In this document: piece after piece, positions 16,867 to 25,425 of the stretch
How the letters are laid out: each line of letters opens with the position of its first letter
Position numbering within the stretch: position 1 is the first letter of the stretch
DNA from: a virus
Reading direction: 5' to 3' (one strand)
DNA: 64,000 nucleotides
Virus record (IMG/VR): IMGVR_UViG_3300042310_001117
Span: 1 to 64,000 of that record
Notes under the pieces: model-generated
What the model was told of the DNA's origin: nothing
The model's database searches: none
What the model saw: the letters and a program-made list of their open reading frames with translations, nothing else
Program-made: the position numbers and the translations under genes

Positions 16867-16929
16867 CTTGGTTATGAGTCATTTTAACTTATTTAGACAA
16901 TCAATAAGCAAAAATGACCCACAACCAAG
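16867..16929 (-). promoter_or_regulatory. 19-bp RNA hairpin overlapping the DUF1003 ribosome-binding site
   Basis: On the minus strand CTTGGTTGTGGGTCATTTT (16929-16911) pairs over its full length with AAAATGACTCATAACCAAG (16885-16867). Two of the pairs are G-U, so the helix is continuous only in minus-strand RNA. Its 3' base overlaps the first three bases of the AAGGAG site of the downstream gene. It could attenuate translation or terminate the 16934-17191 transcript, though no U tract follows. Confidence 0.55.
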
Positions 16930-16933
16930 AATT

Positions 16934-17191
16934 TCACAAAAGTTCATTCATCATGTCAGCCTCGTCTTGACTCTCAAGGAGACGATAAACAATCAGAGCA
17001 CAGGCCATAGCGCCAAATCTGTCTTTGGTCTTCTTGGCCCATGCATTAATCCAAGTTGCAATAACAGGGTTTTTCTTCTTTACTTGTTTATACAATTTTT
17101 TAACAAGATCAATATCATTGACATTCATGCATTCTTTTTCAATAGAAAAACATGTCTCAGGCTGGACTAAAGGCAACATAGGCTCAAACAT
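16934..17191 (-). CDS. Small hypothetical protein
   Basis: 85 residues from the ATG at 17191, which follows GAGGACATTCGC and lies 11 bases after the neighbouring stop; the longer frame would overlap that gene. The sequence (FEPMLPLVQPETCFSIEKECMN...) is helical with a conserved-looking core VIATWINAWAKKTKDRFGAMACALIVYRLL. No family recognised. Co-transcribed with the DUF6428-like gene. Confidence 0.6.
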   Translation of the reverse strand: MFEPMLPLVQPETCFSIEKECMNVNDIDLVKKLYKQVKKKNPVIATWINAWAKKTKDRFGAMACALIVYRLLESQDEADMMNELL

Positions 17192-17201
17192 GCGAATGTC
17201 C

Positions 17202-17633
17202 TCAACAACAGTTAGAATTACAACAATTAGTTTTTGGCTTGCATTGATCTTCAGCAAGACACTTAGCAACAATCCGACCCAAATTAAAGATCAAGTGATC
17301 AGAACTATATTGTGCCTCACAAATATCATAAAAAACTAAAGTTTTTTCTTCATATTCAATTTTTACAGGCAAACATTCATTGCCCTTATCAATCGTTGAT
17401 AATAATTTACGCATTTTTTCAGATGTCAATTGATGATCTGTATCATCTGATACCCAAATCTGTAAGCTAATATATTTTTCTTGATGCTTATTACCACCAC
17501 AGTCCGTGAATTTTTTCTCCACAACAGCAGCTTCTGTTATGTGGAAATGACGTGGAACATAATTATGACATGGCAAACGAAAACAAATAGAATAATCTTT
17601 ATCAAGACATTTATTCAAAAAGGATAAGTCCAT
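17202..17633 (-). CDS. DUF6428-like protein
   Basis: 143 residues after a strong TAGGAGG site. RLPCHNYVPRHFHITEAAVV ... FTDCGG ... YISLQIWVSDDTDHQLTSEKM follows the pattern LPxxxxVPxHFHxTEV ... DCGG ... LQxWxAxDxDHRL of a small bacterial family that I place in DUF6428 from memory. The C-terminus ends in a Cys-rich tail (KTNCCNSNCC) that could bind metal. Function not established. Confidence 0.6.
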   Translation of the reverse strand: MDLSFLNKCLDKDYSICFRLPCHNYVPRHFHITEAAVVEKKFTDCGGNKHQEKYISLQIWVSDDTDHQLTSEKMRKLLSTIDKGNECLPVKIEYEEKTLVFYDICEAQYSSDHLIFNLGRIVAKCLAEDQCKPKTNCCNSNCC

Positions 17634-17698
17634 GAAAATTGCCTCCTAGATAATTTTAAGGAAGCAAAAAATATAAAACAAATGAATCAAAATTTCTT

Positions 17699-18376
17699 TT
17701 AATTAAGACTTGGCGCTATCATAGAAAAAAAATCTGGCCGCTTTTGATTTAAAGAAGCAAGATTTTCACATTTAGATTCACTAAAAAAATATTCTTCATC
17801 AGCGTCAATAACTGACCAATAACCTGCCTGAATCTCTGATTCAAGTTGGCCAGAAACCCAAGACTGCTGACCAAAATAAAAACGAAACCTATTTACATCA
17901 ATTTTTTCTGACTCGACAATTTCAGCAAAAGTGAAAGGAGTGCCGAAATAAACTCCTTCTCTCAGTTTATTCTTATTTTTCTCTTCACCAATAACCGAAT
18001 TTAACGTAATTTTTTCTTTGTTTTCATGTGAATCAATTATTTGACTGTATTCTGGATAGGAATGAATAAAATAAATTCCCTTGGTCGTTTCATTACCGCC
18101 AAGGAAAAGAGGGATATCAGACAAATTGCCATTAATCAACATGTCCTTAAATTTTTCATATTTTCCTTCCTTAGTATTGAATATGTCCTTCAACTGATTG
18201 CTAGTAATGTTTCCGATCTTTCCGCCATTAAGCAAAAGACCAATTGCACCTTTTGAATTATGCTGAAAAATATATATTATATGATTTGAATAAGACCCAG
18301 CAAAACATCCAGCAAGATGGCGATTTACAATAATTTTATCAGTGCAATAATACATGAAAATATAATAGCTTTCCAC
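17699..18376 (-). CDS. YqgE/AlgH-like (UPF0301, DUF179) protein
   Basis: 225 residues. VNRHLAGCFAGSYSNHIIYIFQHNSKGAIGLLLN, PLFLGGNETTKGIYFIHS and RFYFGQQSWVSGQLESEIQAGYWSVIDAD match in order the three conserved blocks of YqgE/AlgH. Internal Met at 18355 is an alternative start that fits the usual family length better. The family is common in bacteria, including AlgH linked to alginate regulation, but its biochemical role is not settled. Its presence in phage-like DNA suggests acquisition from a host. Confidence 0.75.
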   Translation of the reverse strand: MESYYIFMYYCTDKIIVNRHLAGCFAGSYSNHIIYIFQHNSKGAIGLLLNGGKIGNITSNQLKDIFNTKEGKYEKFKDMLINGNLSDIPLFLGGNETTKGIYFIHSYPEYSQIIDSHENKEKITLNSVIGEEKNKNKLREGVYFGTPFTFAEIVESEKIDVNRFRFYFGQQSWVSGQLESEIQAGYWSVIDADEEYFFSESKCENLASLNQKRPDFFSMIAPSLN

Positions 18377-18400
18377 TCATGATTCTAGATTTAGAAAATA

Positions 18401-18586
18401 TCAAGAAATGTTGAGCAAAATTCTATTTTTAACAAAACAAACATTTTCTATAGAATGTTTGTTTTCCTCAATTTTAACTTGAGTTAAAATTTTAATTTCC
18501 TTGTAAATATTTCTGTAAGACAAAAGAATGGATTTCCCATCATCAAAATAATCCAAAATATCATCTTTGTTAATTTCAATTTCCAT
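18401..18586 (-). CDS. Small hypothetical protein
   Basis: 61 residues, acidic N-terminus and beta-rich (MEIEINKDDILDYFDDGKSILLSYRNIYKEIKILTQ). It lies between the YqgE-like gene and an AT-rich spacer on the same strand. No ribosome-binding site stands out and no family is recognised; the open frame and composition are the only support. Confidence 0.4.
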   Translation of the reverse strand: MEIEINKDDILDYFDDGKSILLSYRNIYKEIKILTQVKIEENKHSIENVCFVKNRILLNIS

Positions 18587-18677
18587 TATGAAATTCCATT
18601 GACAACAAAATAAACACCACTGACAGTTAATATATTTCTAAGAAAAAATGAAAACAATTCTACCTATCAAGTTATAT

Positions 18678-19259
18678 TTATTTTCCATTACTTATTGTTT
18701 GCCTTTTTATTGCAGCAATCAAATCTTCATAATTAATTGCTGGCCCTATGCAATTGGCATTCGTAGCATCAAAACCCATCTGATCATTTAAATGATACCC
18801 AATCCAAACTGTGTCTGAAATAGAAGAATCAAATAATTTATAAAAATCACTGGGAACCTGACGCTTAACTACAACCCAACCATATCCAACTTCATGCGCT
18901 GCATCAGGATAATTCCTCCCAAGAAATATCCAAGTTGGTGTGCCAATTTTCCACCCCTCATGAATAATCCTTACAGGACTGCTAGGAACATTCGGAAATG
19001 CAGGAACCTCTGAACCATCAGCCATTTCATGGCTACGAATTAATTCTGCACAAATAGAATAATCTTTTTTGTCTATTTTGTCATCAATATATTCTTGCAA
19101 TAATTCGTAAGCACGATGAATCCATCTTGGCTCTAATGATCCATTGATACGCCTTGAATTGTAAAAATCAATAATCAAACATGCTTTTTGCTTAACTGAT
19201 TTACACAAACTTAATGATTCAGTTAACTTGTAACTATTTTCTGAAAAATCAATTGTCAT
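18678..19259 (-). CDS. Hypothetical protein
   Basis: 193 residues. The N-terminal half is helical (WIHRAYELLQEYIDDKID), the C-terminal half beta-rich with a conserved-looking block RNYPDAAHEVGYGWVVVKR ... DTVWIGYHLNDQMGFDATNANCIGP. The order of His/Gly/Trp residues suggests a globular soluble domain, but I cannot name a family. It is separated from the 19329 gene by a terminator. Confidence 0.6.
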   Translation of the reverse strand: MTIDFSENSYKLTESLSLCKSVKQKACLIIDFYNSRRINGSLEPRWIHRAYELLQEYIDDKIDKKDYSICAELIRSHEMADGSEVPAFPNVPSSPVRIIHEGWKIGTPTWIFLGRNYPDAAHEVGYGWVVVKRQVPSDFYKLFDSSISDTVWIGYHLNDQMGFDATNANCIGPAINYEDLIAAIKRQTISNGK

Positions 19260-19273
19260 AATTCACCAGCAAA

Positions 19274-19310
19274 TTATAAGGGGGAAAGCATTGAGCCTTC
19301 CCCCTTATAT
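19274..19310 (-). terminator. Intrinsic terminator
   Basis: Inverted repeat ATAAGGGGGAA / TTCCCCCTTAT around a ten-base loop, followed on the minus strand by an AT-rich run. It closes the 19329-20222 gene before the next leftward gene. Confidence 0.75.
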
Positions 19311-19328
19311 TAACAACTTTAGGTTTTA

Positions 19329-20222
19329 TTATCCACCTAAAATTTCCGCAGCAGCCGTGATTTTTCGCTGTGCCTGCACTGTCACAGAATCATTCGTGGC
19401 AAACTTAGCATACGCTGGATAGACTACAGGTTGGATCAAGCCTAAAACTGCCACAACCTGATCCACAGAACGGCAATAGGTTGAGAGACGATCAAAGAAC
19501 CCAGCCCTGATTTTCACGGAAGCTGAACTCACAACCACCAAAGCCTTCTCTTCATCGGTCAAAGCAGCAGGAGCTTTACCTTGTCCATTCCACAAGACAA
19601 GGGCAGTCATTTTTTCACCTGCCAACTTTTCTGCTGGAGTGGATTCGACCCATTCCCTGTTCTCGCCGTAACGACCCGAAGTCAATTCTTTGGGACTGCG
19701 GAATTCAATGCTTGGCGAAAGATCGAGTTCGCTTTCAACCAAATTGTTAGCATCGTGAGGATGCAAACCCAAATCAGAAAAGATGGTAGCGTAAAATTCT
19801 GCTACATCCTGATCAACTGGAGCTTCAGGCAGCTTCACTTTGAACTTGTCTGTCATCAAAAACTGAAAAGTGCTATCGATGCTCCCATCCTCTTTGCGGA
19901 TGACAACAACTGGGTTGGAGGGTTTGCTCTTGCTGTCGAAAAGCTTCTGGGCCATCACACCCATGGCATATTGGACGAATTCGTCCTTGCTGTTCTCGAC
20001 ACGAGCCATCACAGGCTCAAGGACGCTTTTGGCGGCGATCCATCGTTGAGCCTGCAATTGAGACTCAGGAGTCAAAGGCATTTCCCATTTCTGGGGCTTG
20101 TTGTTTGACGACGATGACTTACTGGCAATATTGGCAAGACCAGCCAGACCAGTTTTTTTGACACCCACAGAGGCAACAGTAGAGGAAATCTGTTGCGAAG
20201 AAACAGCACGCTTAGTTGACAT
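19329..20222 (-). CDS. Unknown protein of host-like base composition
   Basis: 297 residues from the ATG at 20222, after AAAGGGTTAGATGAC; a Shine-Dalgarno-less ATG lies 18 codons upstream. N-terminal 40 residues are Ser/Thr/Lys-rich and probably disordered. The rest is globular (RWIAAKSVLEPVMARVENSKDE ... LGLHPHDANNLVESELD). GC content is visibly higher than in neighbours, with many C- and G-ending codons, and it has its own promoter and terminator. Such features suggest recent acquisition or high expression. Family not recognised; a major virion or early protein is possible. Confidence 0.65.
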   Translation of the reverse strand: MSTKRAVSSQQISSTVASVGVKKTGLAGLANIASKSSSSNNKPQKWEMPLTPESQLQAQRWIAAKSVLEPVMARVENSKDEFVQYAMGVMAQKLFDSKSKPSNPVVVIRKEDGSIDSTFQFLMTDKFKVKLPEAPVDQDVAEFYATIFSDLGLHPHDANNLVESELDLSPSIEFRSPKELTSGRYGENREWVESTPAEKLAGEKMTALVLWNGQGKAPAALTDEEKALVVVSSASVKIRAGFFDRLSTYCRSVDQVVAVLGLIQPVVYPAYAKFATNDSVTVQAQRKITAAAEILGG

Positions 20223-20317
20223 GTCATCTAACCCTTTGCTGACACATACTTTGCGAAGGTTGACCTGACTTACCACACATTGTGAGTCAGGACCACATCG
20301 TTTGCGTCAACAAAATC

Positions 20318-20346
20318 AGTATACTCGTCTTTTTATTGAATGTAAA
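20318..20346 (-). promoter_or_regulatory. Sigma-70-type promoter TTTACA-N17-TATACT
   Basis: On the minus strand GCTTTACA (TTTACA at 20346-20341), 17 bases, then TATACT (20323-20318), about 95 bases ahead of the 20222 start. It shares the GCTTTACA form with the promoters at 28926-28954 and 36715-36743. Confidence 0.75.
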
Positions 20347-20354
20347 GCAAAAAT

Positions 20355-21257
20355 CTAATCATCAATAGAAAGTCCTAATTCCAGCACCTTTTCCCTAATC
20401 CATTCTAAGCCTTTTTCTTTTAACTGTCGGACTCTTTCTTTCGTGACTCCTACTTCTTCGCTGATTTGTTCAAGCGTCATTTTATCACGACCGTTAACCC
20501 CGAAGTATTTTTCAAGCACATATGCCTGTCTCACTCTGTCTGTGCCAATATTCTCACGAACCAGCATTCCAATCAGTCGTTTAATTAGACATTGTCTCGA
20601 CTCATGGTTCTTTTCATCAGCTTCTCCAGTTCCTCTGTCCTCGATCATTTCCGCACGGGAATCATCGAGGTAGGCAACTTTTTCAGCCTGATTCATTTTG
20701 GTCTTAGCGTCTCGAAAGAAATTCTTTTTCACTACCCAAGTAGCATATGTTGAAAACCTGTGGCCAAGTGTCCAGTTGAAGTAATCAACAGCTTTCAAAA
20801 CATCGAAATAAGCATCACTTAGCATTTGTTCAGTGCTGTTGCCATCTTGCATTGCATTTTTATGTTTCATGATTTGCGTTGCTAAACGGAAATTGCATTC
20901 AGCAATTTGGTTTCTGACTTCGAGAGATTTTCGATGAATATGATTTGCAAGTTTTTTTTTCGCTTCTGGGTATTTTACGTCTGTATTAGCAAATAAATTC
21001 TTTGCACGATATTTCAAAAAATTAAGTTTTCTGAAAAGATGTTGTTCTTGTGGGAAGTTGAGGAGAGCAGATTGATAACATGGAAGCATTTCTGGGTTTA
21101 TTTTATCAGTCTTGATTTTTTGAACTTTGTTTAGACTTTTCTGGAATTCTTTGTGTTCGGGAATTATTCCCATTATTTTCATACGTTGATTAATGTCATC
21201 AAAACTAACATGATGAAAGAATTTAATTTTTTCGTGAGAAAAATCAGACTTATTCAT
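20355..21257 (-). CDS. Sigma-70 family RNA polymerase factor (planctomycete-type)
   Basis: 300 residues. QEQHLFRKLNFLKYRAKNLF (about residue 70) corresponds to region 1.2-2.1. RFSTYATWVVKKNFFR (about 185) is region 2.3-2.4. KMTLEQISEEVGVTKERVRQLKEKGLEWIRE (near the C-terminus) is the region 4.2 helix-turn-helix with the canonical SKERVRQL-like element. The first domain resembles sigma factors I associate with Planctomycetes. As a third complete sigma-like protein in the window it may serve a particular promoter class; which one is unknown. Confidence 0.9.
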   Translation of the reverse strand: MNKSDFSHEKIKFFHHVSFDDINQRMKIMGIIPEHKEFQKSLNKVQKIKTDKINPEMLPCYQSALLNFPQEQHLFRKLNFLKYRAKNLFANTDVKYPEAKKKLANHIHRKSLEVRNQIAECNFRLATQIMKHKNAMQDGNSTEQMLSDAYFDVLKAVDYFNWTLGHRFSTYATWVVKKNFFRDAKTKMNQAEKVAYLDDSRAEMIEDRGTGEADEKNHESRQCLIKRLIGMLVRENIGTDRVRQAYVLEKYFGVNGRDKMTLEQISEEVGVTKERVRQLKEKGLEWIREKVLELGLSIDD

Positions 21258-21413
21258 AGATGCCTCTGATCAAAAATAAATAGCCATATACATAAAATAT
21301 TACCAATAAAGTCTGTTGTCAAATTAAATCTGAAGAAAATTTTATAAATACATAGGTGATTTTTTATGCATTTAGGATAAAGAAGTGAATTAAAACTTAT
21401 TTTAAGGAATATT

Positions 21414-21992
21414 ATGGATAGAAATAAAACACATCAATATATTGGAATAACGAAAAACAATCGTTATCCTGATTTGTTTGATTACTGTTCAAAATTAAAA
21501 ACAGGAAAAATCCGAATTATGTCTTTCGGATGTTCAATTGGATTAGAATGCAAAACATTAAAAAATTACTTCCCAGAATCGGAAATTGTTGGAGTTGATA
21601 TTAATAAAAGACTTATAAAAGTTGCTAATAGAATGAAAAATAGTGATAAAATATCTTATGATACAACGGTTGAAGGTCATGGTACATTTGATTTTATTTT
21701 TGCATTATCTGTTTTCTGTCGATATCCACAATTGGAAAATAAAGAAGATTGCAGTGAAATTTATCCTTTCTCTAAATTTGAGAAAGCTGTTATTGAATTG
21801 TCCAATAAGCTCAACAAGGATGGTTATTTTGTAATTTATAATTCAAATTTCAAGATGACAGATACAAGTATTGCTGATTCATTTGAACCATTATCAGTGA
21901 AAAATGATAGCGGCACATTTGTAAAATTTGGAAAAGATAACAAGAAATATAATGAAAATTATCCATATTCTGTTTTCAAGAAAATAAAGTAA
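21414..21992 (+). CDS. Class I SAM-dependent methyltransferase
   Basis: 192 residues, TAAGGAATATT before the ATG. IRIMSFGCSIGLECKTL is motif I (the glycine-rich SAM loop), IVGVDINKRLIKVANR gives the acidic ribose-binding residue, and FDFIFALSVFCRYPQ is motif IV. CheR-like order but without its N-terminal domain. It is followed ten bases later by the RCC1 gene, so it might modify a host-recognition protein or be unrelated; substrate unknown. Confidence 0.7.
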   Translation: MDRNKTHQYIGITKNNRYPDLFDYCSKLKTGKIRIMSFGCSIGLECKTLKNYFPESEIVGVDINKRLIKVANRMKNSDKISYDTTVEGHGTFDFIFALSVFCRYPQLENKEDCSEIYPFSKFEKAVIELSNKLNKDGYFVIYNSNFKMTDTSIADSFEPLSVKNDSGTFVKFGKDNKKYNENYPYSVFKKIK

Positions 21993-22001
21993 AGGAGCAT
22001 T

Positions 22002-23318
22002 ATGGCTGGCAATGAGCTTTGGGCGTGGGGGATTAACAATTCTGGTGTATTAGGAGATGGAACTGTTATTAACAGATCTTCTCCAGTTCAAAACATACTA
22101 TCTGGAGGCGTTTGGGCAAAAGTTTCTACCAGTTCCACTCATACTCTTGGCATTAAAACAAATGGAACACTTTGGTCTTGGGGCGAAGGCTCAGGAGGAT
22201 CAATTGGAAATAACGAAAACATTAGTTATTCATCTCCAGTTCAAATAGGAAGTTTTTCATGGAAAGAAATTTCAGCAGGATTTTTCAATAATTCTGCTAT
22301 TAGATCAGATGGCACTTTGTGGACATGGGGAGTTAATTATTCTGGTATTCTTGGATTAAATGATACCGATGCTAGATCATCTCCTGTGCAGGTTGGAAGT
22401 GATTCTAATTGGGATCAAATTTCAAATACAGGTGCCCATGCATTAGCAATCAAAACAGATGGAACTCTTTGGGGATGGGGAGAAGGTAGTAGTGGACAAT
22501 TGGGTCAAAATGACACATTTACATATTCTTCCCCAGTTCAAATAACAACAGATAATGATTGGAAGCAAATTTCTGCTTCAGCTTTATCTTCTTTTGCCAT
22601 AAAAAACAATGGAACTCTTTGGTCTTGGGGAGAAGGAAATTTTGGAATTTTGGGAAACGGCGATACCATTAGTTTGTCTTCGCCTGCTCAAGTTGGAAGT
22701 CTAAGTAATTGGTCAAGTGTTTCTGTCAGTTTATATAATGCAGTAGCACTGAAAGAAAATGGCACTCTCTGGGCATGGGGCGAGGGAGACAGCGGAGCAT
22801 TAGGGAACGGATATACAGCAATAGTATCGTCTCCAGTTCAAGTCGGAAATGCTTCTAATTGGGCAAGTGCTTCTGCTGGAACCAGTAGTGTTGTCGCATT
22901 AAAGTCTAATGGTACTTTATGGGTATGGGGAGACAACTACAGCGGTAAATTAGGAAACGGAACTGAAAATGACAGTTCTTCACCAATTCAAATTGCTTCA
23001 GACAAAAATTGGAAATTCGTTTCAGCCGGAGGCTACGGCAGTACTATGGCCATAACGGATGATACAAGTACAAATTATCCATTACCAGCTTACACATTTA
23101 GAGTTAATGTTATAGATTACACGGCTATAGTCAGTCAGAATCTTCCAGATAGAATAGAACATATTGTTCTTAATCTTGAAAATCAAACTGTTTATGTTTC
23201 TTATGTTGATAAACCTTTGAAGCATGGCGATACATTTACCTTGTATGGACAAAAAGCAATTAAGTGTTATCAGCAGTATATTGGCAAGTTACCGAAAATA
23301 CTAGAGCTAGTTAACTAA
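22002..23318 (+). CDS. RCC1-type seven-bladed propeller protein with shared C-terminal module
   Basis: 438 residues behind AAAGGAGCATT. Residues 1-355 consist of about seven RCC1 repeats of 50 residues, each with GTLWxWGxxxxGxLG and SSPVQ. Residues about 360-438 are an extra module (FRVNVIDYTAIVSQNLPD ... KPLKHGDTFTLYGQKAIKC) also found at the C-terminus of the next gene and alone at 25960-26214. No signal peptide. Propellers of this type bind proteins or glycans. A tail-associated receptor-binding role is an inference from the neighbouring adhesin-like genes. Confidence 0.85.
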   Translation: MAGNELWAWGINNSGVLGDGTVINRSSPVQNILSGGVWAKVSTSSTHTLGIKTNGTLWSWGEGSGGSIGNNENISYSSPVQIGSFSWKEISAGFFNNSAIRSDGTLWTWGVNYSGILGLNDTDARSSPVQVGSDSNWDQISNTGAHALAIKTDGTLWGWGEGSSGQLGQNDTFTYSSPVQITTDNDWKQISASALSSFAIKNNGTLWSWGEGNFGILGNGDTISLSSPAQVGSLSNWSSVSVSLYNAVALKENGTLWAWGEGDSGALGNGYTAIVSSPVQVGNASNWASASAGTSSVVALKSNGTLWVWGDNYSGKLGNGTENDSSSPIQIASDKNWKFVSAGGYGSTMAITDDTSTNYPLPAYTFRVNVIDYTAIVSQNLPDRIEHIVLNLENQTVYVSYVDKPLKHGDTFTLYGQKAIKCYQQYIGKLPKILELVN

Positions 23319-23329
23319 GCTGATGAATT
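23094..23329 (+). repeat. Direct repeat copy 1: shared C-terminal module
   Basis: 236 bases, about 90 percent identical by eye to 24172-24407. The similarity begins at ACATTTAGAGTTAATG, covers the last 76 codons and continues past the stop codon through TAAGCTGATGAATT, so the DNA itself was duplicated. Confidence 0.9.
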
Positions 23330-23391
23330 ATTAATCATTGCAAAAAATATTGAGACAGTGAATTTGTAAATCACATTGAAAAAGGAATATT

Positions 23392-24396
23392 ATGGGTATT
23401 GAAGCAGTTTTGACAAGATTGAATCTTGGATATCAAACAATCACTGAAAACATTATCAATCCATATTATTTCAGCGACGAACCAGAAGATGATGGAGTTA
23501 ACACCAACATTTCTGATGGTGGCGGTGACATGTATGATGATGCAAATTGCCTAAATACAAATCTAACTCAGCTTTATGCCAATATGGATAATGATGGTGT
23601 AGATAATGATACTGCCCGTGCTAATTCCATTCCATACACTCATACTGTTGCAGTTGCAGAAGGAAGTGGAGATTACACTGATCCTCCCATGGATGGAATA
23701 ATTGCCGATGGCAGTTCATATTTTGGTGCTGGGAGCCAATATTTTACAAATATGTATCCAGACATGTTTGTGATGGCGGCAACTGGTATTGATATTGAAG
23801 AATTTTCAATCACAGGAGATATTGGCGCTGATGGCAATGGTGATTATGAAGTTAATGTGTTTACTTTGACAAGTAAAGGTCGCCAATTTACATGTTTTAA
23901 TAAGCAAGTTTATGACTCTAACGATCCATCTATCAATCATTTTATTTTTGTACCCGGAAACGGAAGTGGAATTGTTCATCTTTATGATGCCGACAATGAG
24001 CATGATGATCATTGTTTGCAAAATTTAACTGGAATTGATGAAATTTATTTTCTACTAATTGCAAAAGACGAAAACGAATACATGGACAATTCTGAGCGGC
24101 AAATTATTGCTCAGGCTTTTTTAGACCTTATTGTTGAACCAAGCAGGCTAACCTATCTTAATCCAACAATTACATTTAGAGTTAATGTTATAGATTACAC
24201 GGCTATAGTCAGTCAAAATCTTCCAGACAGTTTAGAACATATTATTCTTAATCTTGAAAATCAAAGTGTTTATGTTCCTTATGTCGATAAGCCTTTGAAG
24301 CATGGTGATACATTTACTTTGTATGGTCAAAAAGCAATTAAGTGCAGTCAGCAATATATTGGTAAATTGCCAAAAATATTAGAGATAGTTGACTAA
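23392..24396 (+). CDS. Adhesin-like protein with shared C-terminal module
   Basis: 334 residues, AAAAAGGAATATT before the ATG. Residues 1-255 are acidic and Gly/Asp/Asn-rich (DGGGDMYDDANCLNTNLTQLY, ITGDIGADGNGDYEVNVFTL), consistent with a calcium-binding beta structure, and unrelated to the RCC1 gene before it. Residues about 257-334 repeat the module of the RCC1 protein almost exactly. One C-terminus under two different N-terminal bodies argues for modular assembly of surface proteins. Function is inferred. Confidence 0.75.
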   Translation: MGIEAVLTRLNLGYQTITENIINPYYFSDEPEDDGVNTNISDGGGDMYDDANCLNTNLTQLYANMDNDGVDNDTARANSIPYTHTVAVAEGSGDYTDPPMDGIIADGSSYFGAGSQYFTNMYPDMFVMAATGIDIEEFSITGDIGADGNGDYEVNVFTLTSKGRQFTCFNKQVYDSNDPSINHFIFVPGNGSGIVHLYDADNEHDDHCLQNLTGIDEIYFLLIAKDENEYMDNSERQIIAQAFLDLIVEPSRLTYLNPTITFRVNVIDYTAIVSQNLPDSLEHIILNLENQSVYVPYVDKPLKHGDTFTLYGQKAIKCSQQYIGKLPKILEIVD

Positions 24397-24407
24397 GCTG
24401 ATGAATT
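24172..24407 (+). repeat. Direct repeat copy 2: shared C-terminal module
   Basis: Second copy of the 236-base repeat at 23094-23329. Its end also encodes, on the other strand, the last residues (FISLVNYL) of the convergent PaaK-like gene, so that C-terminus overlaps the duplicated segment. Confidence 0.9.
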
Positions 24408-25425
24408 CTTCATGCTTATAATTAGGGAATGATTCAACATATTTAATTGTCACATTTACTTCTGCTTCAAGCCATTTTTTAACAACGGCTTGAAGCTCTT
24501 TTTCTCTTTCTCCAAGATTTTCCGCAATAATATGAAGCTCTAATTCTTCGATTGATTTTTGAATTACTTTATACCTTTTAATGCCAAATTGTTCATAATA
24601 GACTTTACTTCCAATCAATGGCCACTTTTTGTCACCATTTGGCAGAACGAACATATTTCTTACACGACCATTTATTTTTTTGATTGTTTGTAATTTTCTA
24701 CCACAATTACATTCTCCAAGCTCAATGCAATCGCCATTTTTATATCTTTTGACGTATTTGTTTGTCATAGTCGTAATGATCATGTTTCCAGATTCGTCTA
24801 CTTCGACGATTTGGTTTTCCATCACATGATGGACGGAAGGATTGTCAGGACATTGAATTGAAATCGTTCCGCACTCTTCGCTGCTGAACATTGTCCCACC
24901 GAGTTCACCTGTGCTTTTAACATCAATAAGGTTTGGTATTTTAGTCAAATCTAGTTCAGCAAGAATAGATGGCCTACTGTGAATGTAGTGAGGATTCTTT
25001 TCCTCAAGCCAAGATTGGATTTGAGAAATAGGTGCAAAATTTATTTGATATGTATTCCCTTGTATTGGAGCAATGTTTTGTGGAATGCCCCACCCACTCA
25101 AGTCTCTTATTTTTGAATCAGGCCTTATCACGGCAATATTCTTTGTGAAATCCCATTTCCTCCAGATCATTTCCCTTACGTTCGTAGCCGTGTACCAGAC
25201 ATAATCTGCATAACTTTTTTGTACTTTAAGAGATTCGCCTGTTGAGCCTGAAGTGCTACATTCAAACATGCCTTTTTCCATTGGCATATTTCTTAATTCT
25301 TCTCTCGTAATAACAGGGAAATGTTTAATTGAATCAAAATTGGGGCTGTAAATCCATTGGCTTTTTTCAAATTTGTCTATTATATTCTTAACATCAACAT
25401 TCGGATTATGCATCAAAATCTCCAA
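24379..25425 (-). CDS. PaaK/CapK-like adenylate-forming enzyme
   Basis: 348 residues. FECSTSGSTGESLKVQKS (about residue 37) is the phosphate-binding loop of adenylate-forming enzymes. STGELGGTMFSSEECG and the later NKYVKRYKNGDCIELGECNCGRKL and KINGRVRNMF correspond to the acyl-adenylate and hinge regions seen in phenylacetate-CoA ligase/CapK-type proteins. Shorter than typical PaaK (about 430), missing part of the N-terminal domain. It overlaps the methyltransferase-like gene upstream by 13 bases, forming a two-gene operon. The activated acid is unknown; polysaccharide or peptide modification is a guess. Confidence 0.75.
   Translation of the reverse strand: MEILMHNPNVDVKNIIDKFEKSQWIYSPNFDSIKHFPVITREELRNMPMEKGMFECSTSGSTGESLKVQKSYADYVWYTATNVREMIWRKWDFTKNIAVIRPDSKIRDLSGWGIPQNIAPIQGNTYQINFAPISQIQSWLEEKNPHYIHSRPSILAELDLTKIPNLIDVKSTGELGGTMFSSEECGTISIQCPDNPSVHHVMENQIVEVDESGNMIITTMTNKYVKRYKNGDCIELGECNCGRKLQTIKKINGRVRNMFVLPNGDKKWPLIGSKVYYEQFGIKRYKVIQKSIEELELHIIAENLGEREKELQAVVKKWLEAEVNVTIKYVESFPNYKHEEFISLVNYL

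Noticed and set aside
19581-20108. 175-codon plus-strand frame opposite the 19329 gene
   Set aside because: Antisense shadow caused by the high GC of that gene; no start signal or motif.
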